NCBI GenBank assembly: GCA_029777935.1
Contig: JAKORH010000005.1
Span: 1-6,474, forward strand
Source of the DNA: Pseudomonadota bacterium
Lineage (GTDB): Bacteria; Pseudomonadota; Gammaproteobacteria; Burkholderiales; Burkholderiaceae
Reading direction: 5' to 3'
DNA length: 6,474 bases
Part shown: in pieces, positions 1 to 6,300 of the stretch
Layout of the letters: each line of letters starts with the position of its first letter
Position numbering within the stretch: the stretch's first letter is position 1
Notes under the pieces: generated by a model
Told to the model about the DNA's origin: nothing
The model's database searches: none
The model's input: only the letters and a program-made list of their open reading frames with translations
Made by a program: the position numbers and the translations under genes

Positions 1-2487
1 GAGCGTGCGCGGGATCGGCGTGGCGGTCAGCGTCAGCACGTCGACCTCGGCGCGCAGCGATTTGAGCCTCTCCTTCTGGCGCACGCCGAAGCGGTGCTCC
101 TCGTCGATGATCACGAGGCCGAGCCGGTCGAACTTCACCGCTTCGCCGAGCAGCTTGTGGGTGCCGATCACGATGTCGATCGTGCCGGCATTGATGCCGG
201 CGACCGCCGCGGCGACTTCCTTCGGCGAGCGGAAGCGCGACAGCTCGACGATGTTCACCGGCAAGTCGTGCTCGATGAGGGCAAAGCGGTCGCGGAAGGT
301 CTGCGTGTGCTGCTCGGCCAGCAGCGTGGTCGGGCACAGCACCGCGACCTGCTTGCCGCCCGCCACCGCGACGAAGGCGGCGCGCAGCGCGACCTCGGTC
401 TTGCCGAATCCCACGTCGCCGCACACCAGGCGATCCATCGGAAAGCCCGCGCTCATGTCGCGCGTGACCGCCTCGATCGCGGCGAGCTGGTCGGGAGTTT
501 CCTCGAAGCCGAAGCCTTCGGCGAACGCCTCCACGTCGTGCGGCTTGAATTCGAACGAATGACCCTTGCGCGCGGCGCGCAGCGCGTACAGGTTCAGCAG
601 TTCCGCCGCGGTGTCGCGCACTTGTTTCGCGGCCTTCTTCTTGGCCTTCTCCCAGTCGCCGCCGCCGAGGTGGTGCAGCGGAGCGGCGTCCGGATCGGCA
701 CCGCTGTAGCGGGAGATCAGGTGCAGTTGCGCCACCGGCACGTACAGCTTGGCGTCGTTCGCGTACGCGAGGTGCAGGAACTCGGTGGGAGCGTCACCCG
801 CCACGTCGAGCGTTTCGAGGCCGAGGTAGCGGCCGATGCCGTGCTCGACGTGCACGACCGGATCGCCGACGCGCAGCTCGGCGAGATCGCGCACCATCGC
901 CTCGACGTTCGACGCGCGCTCGCGCGCCTTGCCGCGCAGCCGGCGCGGGCTGGTCGCGTACAGCTCCGTCTCGGTGAGGAGCGCGATGCCCGGATCGCGC
1001 AGCACGAAGCCCGCGTGCAGCGGGCCGACTCCGAGGGCGAGCTTGGCGTCGCCGGCGAGAAACGCGTTGAAGTCGGCGTTGTCGGCAAAGTCGATCCGGT
1101 ATTCGCGCAGCATCTGCGCGATCGTTTCGCGGCGGCCGTGCGAATCCGCCAGCAGCAGCGCGCGGCCGTCGAGGTGTTCGACGTAGTCGCGCAAGCGCTG
1201 CACCGGATCGTCGGCCTTGCGATCGACGGCGACGGGGGGTGGGGAGAGGAAGTTTCCCTCACCCCGGTCCTCTCCCCGTGATCGGGGAGAGGGGGTCTCT
1301 TCTCCCTCGCCCGCATCAGCGGGGCGGAGGCGGGGTTTCGCGAAGCAATCGCTTCGCGCCGCCGCAGCGACGGGCGCCTGTATGCGCCCGGCTCCGGGCC
1401 GGGGTGAGGGTTCAGTTGCTTCAGCGTCCACCAGCGCCAGCCGCGCATGCACCTTCGCGCGCGAGAAGAACTCCTCCGCATCCATGAAGAGCCGCGCCGG
1501 TGCCAGGCACGGCCGCTCGCGATCGCGCGCGAGGAAACGATGGCGCTCGCCGGTCTCGTTCAGAAAGCGATGCGCCGCAGCCTCGATCGGACCGTGCAGC
1601 ACGAGCTGCGCTTCCGCCGGCAGGTAGTCGAACAGCGTGGCGGTCGAGTCGAAGAACAGCGGCAGGTAGTACTCGATGCCCGCGCTGGCGATGCCATTGC
1701 CGATGTCACGGTAGACGCTGGCGCGGCTCGGGTCGCCCTCGAACGTCTCGCGCCAGCGGCCGCGGAAGGCGGTGCGCGCGGCGTCGTCGAGCGGGAATTC
1801 GCGTCCCGGCAGCAGCCGGATCTCCGGCACCGGATACAGGCTCCTCTGCGTGTCCGGATCGAAGGTGCGGATCGATTCGATCGCGTCGTCGAGCAGGTCG
1901 AGACGGTAAGGAAGCGAAGAGCCCATCGGAAAGAGGTCGATCAGACCGCCGCGCACCGAGAACTCGCCGGGTGCGACGACCTGCGACACGTTCTCGTAGC
2001 CGGCCAGCACCAGCCGCGCGCGCAGCGCCTCGCCGGACAGGCGCTCGCCCTGGCGGAAGAAGAACGTGTGACCGGCGACGTAGGCGGTGGGTGCCAGGCG
2101 GTACAGCGCCGTCGTCGCCGGCACCACGAGCACGTCGAGCGGCGAGTTCGCTTCGCGCGCGATCAGCCGGTACAGCGCCTCGAGCCGCTCGGACACCAGG
2201 TCCTGGTGCGGCGACAGGATGTCGTACGGCAGAGTCTCCCAGTCGGGGAACGCGCGCGCTGCGAGTTGCGGCTCGAACCAGGGCAGCTCGTCGGTCAGGC
2301 GCTGCGCGTCGAGCGCATCGGCGCAGATCACGACGACGAGCTGTCCGCGCCGCCGCGCGCGGGCGGCGAACTGCGCGATCAGCAGCGCATCACCGGAGCC
2401 CGGCGGCAGCGGCAGGGCAAAACGACTCCCCGCTGCGATCTCCGGCAGCGCGATTTCGATCTTCGTTGCTTGAGCCAGTACGTCCAC
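1..2487 (-). CDS. mfd: Transcription-repair coupling factor Mfd, 3' end cut by the window edge
   Basis: Mfd is a cytoplasmic ATP-driven DNA translocase that removes RNA polymerase stalled at lesions and recruits UvrA for nucleotide excision repair. The minus-strand frame is open for 829 codons without a stop. The UvrB-homology module is at about residues 1-340, with DWETLPYD and SPHQDLVSERL near residues 85-105 and GIEYYLPLFFD from residue 270. The RNA-polymerase-interacting domain contains GDPVVHVEHGIGRYLGL around residues 540-556. The RecG-like motor has Walker A GDVGFGKT (690-697, Lys696), PTTLLAEQH, the DEEH box (795-798) and LTLTATPIPRTL, where the window ends. The remaining motor lobe and C-terminal domain are missing only because of the edge. 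GTG at 2487 is the only usable start: an in-frame stop lies at 2500-2502. Residues about 360-411 are encoded by a palindromic repeat inserted in frame. Identification is certain; the effect of the insert is unknown. Confidence 0.97.
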   Translation of the reverse strand, partial: MDVLAQATKIEIALPEIAAGSRFALPLPPGSGDALLIAQFAARARRRGQLVVVICADALDAQRLTDELPWFEPQLAARAFPDWETLPYDILSPHQDLVSERLEALYRLIAREANSPLDVLVVPATTALYRLAPTAYVAGHTFFFRQGERLSGEALRARLVLAGYENVSQVVAPGEFSVRGGLIDLFPMGSSLPYRLDLLDDAIESIRTFDPDTQRSLYPVPEIRLLPGREFPLDDAARTAFRGRWRETFEGDPSRASVYRDIGNGIASAGIEYYLPLFFDSTATLFDYLPAEAQLVLHGPIEAAAHRFLNETGERHRFLARDRERPCLAPARLFMDAEEFFSRAKVHARLALVDAEATEPSPRPGAGRIQAPVAAAARSDCFAKPRLRPADAGEGEETPSPRSRGEDRGEGNFLSPPPVAVDRKADDPVQRLRDYVEHLDGRALLLADSHGRRETIAQMLREYRIDFADNADFNAFLAGDAKLALGVGPLHAGFVLRDPGIALLTETELYATSPRRLRGKARERASNVEAMVRDLAELRVGDPVVHVEHGIGRYLGLETLDVAGDAPTEFLHLAYANDAKLYVPVAQLHLISRYSGADPDAAPLHHLGGGDWEKAKKKAAKQVRDTAAELLNLYALRAARKGHSFEFKPHDVEAFAEGFGFEETPDQLAAIEAVTRDMSAGFPMDRLVCGDVGFGKTEVALRAAFVAVAGGKQVAVLCPTTLLAEQHTQTFRDRFALIEHDLPVNIVELSRFRSPKEVAAAVAGINAGTIDIVIGTHKLLGEAVKFDRLGLVIIDEEHRFGVRQKERLKSLRAEVDVLTLTATPIPRTL
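1256..1410. repeat. Composite palindromic element inside mfd, with 12-bp terminal inverted repeats
   Basis: The element starts with CCCTCACCCCGG (1256-1267) and ends with the exact inverse CCGGGGTGAGGG (1399-1410). Between them lie consecutive hairpins: 1269-1278 with 1283-1292 (10-bp stem, loop TGAT), 1305-1314 with 1319-1330 (bulged stem), 1339-1346 with 1351-1358 (CGCGAAGC/GCTTCGCG) and 1371-1377 with 1384-1390 (CGGGCGC/GCGCCCG). A further inverse copy of the first stem, GGGGAGAGG, lies just outside at 1241-1249, so the inserted unit may extend left to about 1235. The mfd frame runs through without a stop and gives a Pro/Arg/Gly/Ala/Glu-rich peptide of about 52 residues unlike any Mfd I know. 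The sequence resembles dispersed intergenic repeats of the CCCTCACCCC...GGGGAGAGG type found in many proteobacteria. That family assignment is from memory. Confidence 0.85.
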
Positions 2488-2490
2488 AAA

Positions 2491-2541
2491 GAACCTATCT
2501 CAGAATCGCCGGCGATCTGCCGGGGATTCTGAGATAGGTTC
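2491..2541. repeat. 51-bp palindromic repeat abutting the mfd start codon
   Basis: Perfect 17-bp inverted repeat: GAACCTATCTCAGAATC (2491-2507) and its complement at 2525-2541. Inside, CCGGC (2509-2513) and GCCGG (2519-2523) pair around a five-base loop GATCT, so the whole unit can fold into one nearly perfect hairpin with a single mismatch. Its edge is 3 nt from the mfd GTG (2485-2487). On the mfd transcript the stem would contain the only purine-rich stretch (GATAGG) available as a Shine-Dalgarno sequence. It may be a dispersed repeat insertion or a translational control hairpin. It shares the end GAACCTATC with the repeat that starts at 6301. Confidence 0.85.
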
Positions 2542-2552
2542 TACACAAACGA

Positions 2553-2589
2553 CTCGCGGCGGCCGGATCAAGCGTCCGGCCGCCGCGAG
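2553..2589. repeat. Strong GC hairpin in the mfd-ispD divergent gap
   Basis: Perfect 15-bp inverted repeat, CTCGCGGCGGCCGGA (2553-2567) and its complement (2575-2589), around a seven-base loop TCAAGCG. It lies between the -10 box at 2599-2604 and the mfd start, so it would form in the mfd 5' leader. On the minus strand it is followed by TCGTTTGTGT, only moderately T-rich, so a leader terminator is possible but weak. On the plus strand no T-tract follows. Function unknown. Confidence 0.8.
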
Positions 2590-2598
2590 CGCACCGCT

Positions 2599-2604
2599 AT
2601 TATA
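2599..2604 (-). promoter_or_regulatory. Candidate -10 box for mfd
   Basis: The minus strand reads exactly TATAAT here, in an otherwise very GC-rich gap. Transcription would start about 10 nt further on and give an mfd leader of roughly 105 nt containing both hairpins. No good -35 hexamer is seen at 17 bp (ACGGCC); TGGACG, 4 of 6 matches, lies 20 bp away. The overlapping plus-strand hexamer TATTAT (2598-2603) could serve ispD in the opposite direction, also without a recognisable -35. Confidence 0.4.
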
Positions 2605-2632
2605 GGTCGCGACTCCCACTGGGCCGTCCACG

Positions 2633-3325
2633 TTGAACGACTTCGCGCGCCTGATCGGACTGATTCCCGCCGCCGGCGGCGGTACGCGGGTCGGCGGCGC
2701 GGTTCCCAAGCAGTACCTGTCGATCGGCGGCCGCGCGATGCTCGAGCATTCGATCGACGCGCTGGCGAGCGACGCGCGCGTGAGCGAGATCGTGGTCATC
2801 GTTGCGCGTGACGACGCGTTTCATCTCCGGCTGGCTGCGCGGCGCGGCGTGCGTTTCCTCGCGGTCGGCGGCGACACGCGCGCGGAGTCGGTGCGCAACG
2901 GCTTGCGTGCGCTCGATGCCGGCGATGCCTGGGTGCTGGTGCACGATGCGGCGCGGCCGTGCCTGTCGGCGCCAGAACTGGCGCGGCTGATCGACGCGGT
3001 GATCGGTGACGATGCCGGCGGCTTGCTGGCGTTGCCGCTCGCCGACACGCTGAAGCGTGCGCGCGACGAGCGTGTCGAGTCCACGCTGCCGCGGGAGTCG
3101 CTGTGGCGGGCGCAGACGCCGCAGATGTTTCGTCGCGATCCCCTGCTGCGCGCGCTCGAGGCGGCGCCCGATCCATCCGAGATCACCGACGAGGCCAGCG
3201 CAGTCGAGCGGCTCGGTGCGCGGCCGCGACTGGTCGTCGGGGCGGCCACCAACATCAAGGTCACGATGGCGGACGACCTGCCGCTCGCGGCGGCGATTCT
3301 CAAGGCACAGGGGCGAATCCCATGA
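2633..3325 (+). CDS. ispD: 2-C-methyl-D-erythritol 4-phosphate cytidylyltransferase IspD
   Basis: IspD transfers CMP from CTP to 2-C-methyl-D-erythritol 4-phosphate, the third step of the non-mevalonate (MEP) isoprenoid pathway, in the cytoplasm. The 230-residue product has the usual family length. The N-terminal nucleotide-binding loop [16 protein letters not shown] is at residues 13-28, with Arg19 and Lys26 matching the catalytic pair of the E. coli enzyme. VHDAARP is at 103-109, WRAQTPQMF follows in the second half, and [11 protein letters not shown] near 206-216 supplies Lys209. TTG at 2633 is chosen because an in-frame stop lies at 2603-2605 with no other start codon before the conserved LIPAAGGG. 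No clear Shine-Dalgarno precedes it. The stop codon overlaps the ispF start (ATGA), so the two genes are very probably co-transcribed and translationally coupled. mfd diverges upstream. Confidence 0.97.
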   Translation: MNDFARLIGLIPAAGGGTRVGGAVPKQYLSIGGRAMLEHSIDALASDARVSEIVVIVARDDAFHLRLAARRGVRFLAVGGDTRAESVRNGLRALDAGDAWVLVHDAARPCLSAPELARLIDAVIGDDAGGLLALPLADTLKRARDERVESTLPRESLWRAQTPQMFRRDPLLRALEAAPDPSEITDEASAVERLGARPRLVVGAATNIKVTMADDLPLAAAILKAQGRIP

Positions 3326-3798
3326 AGTTTCGGATCGGGCAAGGGTTCGATGTCCACGCTCTCGTCGAAGGACGCCGCCTCGTGCTGGGCGGGGTCGACA
3401 TCCCGTTCGCGCGCGGACTGGCGGGCCACTCGGATGCCGACGTGCTGCTGCACGCGATCACCGATGCACTGCTCGGCGCGGCAGGACTCGGCGACATCGG
3501 CCGCATGTTTCCGGATACCGACGCGCGCTACGCCGGCGCCGACAGTCTCGAGCTGCTGAAGAGCGCCGCGGCGCGCGTGCGCGCGGCCGGGTGGCGCATA
3601 GAGAACATCGACAGCACGGTGATCGCGCAGCAACCGAAGATCGCTCCCTACGTCGACGAGATGCGCGGGCGAGTTGCCGGCGCGCTCGGCATCGACGTCG
3701 ACGCGGTCGCGATCAAGGGCAAGACCACCGAGGGCCTGGGCTTCGCCGGACGCGTCGAGGGCATCGCCGCGCAGGCGGTCGCGCTGCTGTCGGGTTGA
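3322..3798 (+). CDS. ispF: 2-C-methyl-D-erythritol 2,4-cyclodiphosphate synthase IspF
   Basis: IspF converts 4-diphosphocytidyl-methylerythritol 2-phosphate into the 2,4-cyclodiphosphate with release of CMP, two steps after IspD; the intervening kinase IspE is not in this window. The 158-residue protein has typical family length. Metal ligands are visible as Asp10 and His12 in GQGFDVHAL and His44 in [14 protein letters not shown]. The active-site stretch [11 protein letters not shown] and the C-terminal [20 protein letters not shown] are intact. The family forms a homotrimer with active sites at subunit interfaces. The ATG at 3322 overlaps the ispD stop by 4 bp, and AGGGG at 3309-3313 lies 8 nt upstream as ribosome-binding site. 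Nothing in the sequence looks damaged. Confidence 0.98.
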   Translation: MKFRIGQGFDVHALVEGRRLVLGGVDIPFARGLAGHSDADVLLHAITDALLGAAGLGDIGRMFPDTDARYAGADSLELLKSAAARVRAAGWRIENIDSTVIAQQPKIAPYVDEMRGRVAGALGIDVDAVAIKGKTTEGLGFAGRVEGIAAQAVALLSG

Positions 3799-3909
3799 GT
3801 CCCCATGGATGCCGGGCACTGTCGCCCCTGTCGGTATTGCTTACAGTCTGCTCGGATGTCTCGTAGCAATGCTGCGCAGGCCGTTGATTTCCCAGCGAGG
3901 AACAGTTTC

Positions 3910-3925
3910 CGGAACGAATCTTGCT
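3910..3925 (+). promoter_or_regulatory. Candidate sigma-54 (RpoN) promoter of the PEP-CTERM gene
   Basis: CGGAACG-AATC-TTGCT fits the -24/-12 consensus TGGCACG-N4-TTGCW with two mismatches in the -24 element. The invariant GG (3911-3912) and GC (3923-3924) have the required 10-bp spacing. It lies 38 bp before the ATG at 3964, leaving a short leader with the ribosome-binding site AGGAG (3954-3958). PEP-CTERM genes in several betaproteobacteria are known to be linked to the PrsK/PrsR two-component system and RpoN, which supports the call. An activator site is not identified; a CTGTCG-N3-CTGTCG direct repeat lies upstream around 3823-3838. Confidence 0.6.
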
Positions 3926-3963
3926 TGCTCCAGAAACCGCTTGGCACATCGGCAGGAGAGGGG

Positions 3964-4821
3964 ATGAAAACGAAGTTGGCGCATTGGGTTGTCGCAGCGG
4001 CCGCTGCCTTCGGTCTTTCGGCCAGTGCCGATGCCGCGCTGCTGGCGACGGACTGGAGTTTCGAGGACTCGCAGCTCTACCGGATCGACACCGCGACCGC
4101 GTCTGTCACGCTGATCGGCGCGACCGGACAGGCGCGAATGATCGGACTGGTCGTCGACACCGACGGCACGGTGTACGCAATCAGCGAGGAGGCCCAGAGC
4201 AAGCTTTGGACGCTCAATTCGTCCACAGGGGCGGCTACGCTGGTCGGGTCGCTGGGTTTCAATCTGCAGGAAGGCGACATGACGATCGACCCGCTCACAG
4301 GGCAGATGTTCGTGGCGGACGGTACGGGAGACAAGCTCTACACGGTCAACAAGTCGACCGGTGCGGCGAGTCTCGTCGGCGCGTTCGGCAGCGACGGCAG
4401 AGATGTCTCCGGCCTGCAGTTCATCGGTTCCACGTTGTATGGCTTGGCGTTGAACGATGCCGGCGCCGATGTGCTCGGCACGGTTGATCCTGCGAGTGGC
4501 GCGTTCACGACCATCGGCGCCACCGGCACGGATTGTGGTGGGATCGCGGCGCTCGGGCGGGATCTCTCGAACGGCTCGACCTTCATGGCGTGCCCGAACA
4601 CGCTGTTTGGCAACGACAACGTGTTGTATTCGCTGAATCTCGCGACCGGCGCGGCCACGGCGGTCGGTGACCTGGCCGGAATCGCCGCCAGCATTTCCGG
4701 CTTCTCGACGGCGGGCGACGCGGTCAGCGTGCCCGAGCCGCAGTCGCTCGCATTGCTCGGCATCGGGTTGCTGGCGATGGCGGCGCTGCGGCGCCGAAAC
4801 CCGGGCGCCGATCCGCGCTGA
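3964..4821 (+). CDS. PEP-CTERM sorted exported protein with beta-propeller-like repeats
   Basis: The 285-residue protein has an N-terminal signal peptide (Lys2-Lys4, hydrophobic to about residue 19, likely cleaved after ADA at 24) and a C-terminal PEP-CTERM sorting signal: VPEP (256-259), hydrophobic helix 262-275, then RRR (276-278). That signal is known to be recognised by exosortase EpsH/XrtA, usually alongside exopolysaccharide or floc formation. The tail runs seven residues past the arginines. The body holds five copies of a pattern like LYxxNxxTGAATLVGxxG, at about 38-55, 81-98, 125-142, 170-188 and 220-237, typical of propeller blades. Cys191 and Cys210 could pair. Start ATG 3964 follows AGGAG. 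Its specific role is not recognised. It lies between ispF and a convergent kinase and carries its own promoter, so it is probably not part of the ispDF operon. Confidence 0.9.
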   Translation: MKTKLAHWVVAAAAAFGLSASADAALLATDWSFEDSQLYRIDTATASVTLIGATGQARMIGLVVDTDGTVYAISEEAQSKLWTLNSSTGAATLVGSLGFNLQEGDMTIDPLTGQMFVADGTGDKLYTVNKSTGAASLVGAFGSDGRDVSGLQFIGSTLYGLALNDAGADVLGTVDPASGAFTTIGATGTDCGGIAALGRDLSNGSTFMACPNTLFGNDNVLYSLNLATGAATAVGDLAGIAASISGFSTAGDAVSVPEPQSLALLGIGLLAMAALRRRNPGADPR

Positions 4822-4841
4822 GTGCGGCTGAACCGACATCC

Positions 4842-4873
4842 GGGGCCCTGCAATCGCGGGGCCCTCGCGTTTT
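4842..4873 (+). terminator. Possible terminator between the PEP-CTERM gene and the convergent kinase gene
   Basis: GGGGCCC (4842-4848) can pair with GGGCCCT (4859-4865), including one G-U pair, around a 10-base loop. A short T run follows at 4870-4873 after CGCG. It sits in the 58-bp gap between the convergent stop codons. The T run is short and displaced from the stem, so this is a weak candidate. Confidence 0.35.
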
Positions 4874-4879
4874 CATGGC

Positions 4880-6214
4880 TCAGCGATCCGATTCGGCCGG
4901 AATCCGCAACACGGCCCGCACGCCGCGCGGAGCGTTGGCCTTCAACTCGAACGATCCACCGTGCATGCGCGCGATGCGTTCCACGATGGCCAGCCCGAGG
5001 CCCGCGCCTTTGACCTCGCTGCGCGCCGTGTCGCCACGCTCGAACGGCCGCATCAATTGCTCGATGCGTTCCGGCGCGATGCCGGGTCCGCGATCCGCCA
5101 CGCCCAGCACGGCGTCGGCGTTGTCACGCTCCAGGCTGACGGCCAGCTCGAGGCGGCCGCTGTCCGCCGTCCGGCCGTAACGATCCGCGTTCGTCAGCAG
5201 ATTGTCGATCGCGCGCAGCAGCTCCGTGCGGTGGCCCTGCACGAAGATGCCATGACGCACGTCGCGCGCGATCGTCGCCGCGTCGGTGTGCATCAGGCGG
5301 CTCGCGGCCAATGCCTCGTCGACCAGTGCCGAGAAGTCGAGCCGCTCGGCGGCCTGCTGCGGCTTGGCGCGCGCATAGTCCAGGAACTGGCCGACGATCG
5401 CATCCATCTGCTCGATGTCGCCGATCATCGCGCGGCGCGTTTCCTCCGGCAGATCGTTGATCTCGACCTCGAGCCGCAACCGGGTCAGCGGCGTGCGCAG
5501 ATCGTGCGAGATGCCTGCCAGCAGCACGGCACGGTCCTGCTCCAGCTTGGCCAGATCGCTGACCATGCGGTTGAAGCTCAGGTTGACGGTGCGGATTTCG
5601 CTCGGCCCGGTCTCCGGCAGAAGGGTGGGACTGCGGCCGGCGCCCAGCTCGCGCGCGGCGCGCGACAGCCGTTGCAGCGGGCGATTGACCACGCGCGTGA
5701 TGGCCACGGTGGCCAGCAGCGACAGCACGGCGGCGACGATCGCCCAGCCGATCCACTTCGTGCCGATGTCGCGCGCCAGCAGGTCGCCTTCGATGAAGAC
5801 CCAGTAAGCATCGCCCTGGATGTCGAAGCTGACCCACACGCCGGGCACGCCGTTGACTTCGGCGCCGATGCGAGTGTCGGGCCCAAGTTGCGCGCGAATC
5901 TTCTCGGCCACCAGCGGCGCGATCGCCACGTTCGGCAGCGGCACGAATTCGTCGTTCGGCTCCAGCGGCACGACGCGGATGCCGACGTTCTCCGTCAGTT
6001 CCGACAGCAACTGCCGCCGTTCGGTGGGGTCGGAATAGACCAGCGCCGCGCGCGTGATGTTCACGATCGACACGATGTGCTGCGCGATGCGCTCCGCACG
6101 CGGTTCGCGCTCGAACACGCGGAAGCTCTGCAGCCAGGCGAGCAGGCAGGCGACGATCAGCAGCAGGATCAGCAGGAACGTGCGCCAGAACAGGCTGGGC
6201 GAACGGAGTCTCAA
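4880..6214 (-). CDS. EnvZ-type membrane sensor histidine kinase
   Basis: Inner-membrane two-component sensor that would autophosphorylate and pass phosphate to an OmpR-type regulator. From TTG 6214 the protein is 444 residues. In order: transmembrane helix about 9-29, periplasmic sensor region about 30-153, second helix about 154-173, HAMP about 174-226, and HisKA with GISHDLRTPLTR (phosphoacceptor His237). The ATPase domain has the N box NLLTN (338-342), G1 DRGPGIAP (374-381), FERG and G2 GAGLGLAI. All catalytic motifs are intact. The start is uncertain. An in-frame TTG at 6274 would add MSAAPRGGAQPPWGGPAGTE, which is encoded entirely by a dispersed repeat. TTG 6214 begins just at LRLRSPSLFWRTF, where EnvZ relatives begin, with GGGGA 5 nt upstream. 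An in-frame stop lies at 6293-6295. The partner regulator is probably off the right edge. EnvZ class is likely; orthology is not proven. Confidence 0.93.
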   Translation of the reverse strand: MRLRSPSLFWRTFLLILLLIVACLLAWLQSFRVFEREPRAERIAQHIVSIVNITRAALVYSDPTERRQLLSELTENVGIRVVPLEPNDEFVPLPNVAIAPLVAEKIRAQLGPDTRIGAEVNGVPGVWVSFDIQGDAYWVFIEGDLLARDIGTKWIGWAIVAAVLSLLATVAITRVVNRPLQRLSRAARELGAGRSPTLLPETGPSEIRTVNLSFNRMVSDLAKLEQDRAVLLAGISHDLRTPLTRLRLEVEINDLPEETRRAMIGDIEQMDAIVGQFLDYARAKPQQAAERLDFSALVDEALAASRLMHTDAATIARDVRHGIFVQGHRTELLRAIDNLLTNADRYGRTADSGRLELAVSLERDNADAVLGVADRGPGIAPERIEQLMRPFERGDTARSEVKGAGLGLAIVERIARMHGGSFELKANAPRGVRAVLRIPAESDR

Positions 6215-6219
6215 CTCAG

Positions 6220-6290
6220 TCCCCGCCGGGCCGCCCCAAGGGGGTTGAGCGCCCCCTCGGGGCGCAGCGGACAAAGTGAGCGTGGGGGCC
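6220..6290. repeat. Dispersed palindromic repeat fused to the kinase start region
   Basis: This C/G-rich stretch holds two tight hairpins: CCCC-AA-GGGG (6234-6243) and GCGCCCC-CTC-GGGGCGC (6249-6265). It resembles a repeat family I recall between genes of many Burkholderiales: on the minus strand, CCCCCACGCTCACTT, then GCGCCCCGAGGGGGCGC, then CCCCCTTGGGGCGGCCCG. Its left end lies within a few bases of the likely kinase start at 6214. Family membership is from memory; boundaries are approximate. Confidence 0.65.
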
Positions 6291-6300
6291 GTTCACCTTA

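Noticed and set aside
94..1281. 395-codon plus-strand open frame, and another at 1447-2532
   Set aside because: Both lie antisense to the unambiguous mfd frame; their Arg/Ala/His-rich products are typical of the opposite strand of GC-rich genes.
1256..1410. Disruption of mfd into a pseudogene by the repeat
   Set aside because: Checking the mfd frame codon by codon found no stop or frameshift through the element or on either side, and conserved motifs follow it.
1256..1410. CRISPR array
   Set aside because: The repeated pieces are inverted, not direct, with no regular spacers.
717..1481. 254-codon minus-strand frame
   Set aside because: Out-of-frame shadow of mfd; low-complexity Arg/Ser/Ala product.
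3799..3850. Terminator after ispF
   Set aside because: Only short stems such as GGGC/GCCC are present and no T-tract follows.
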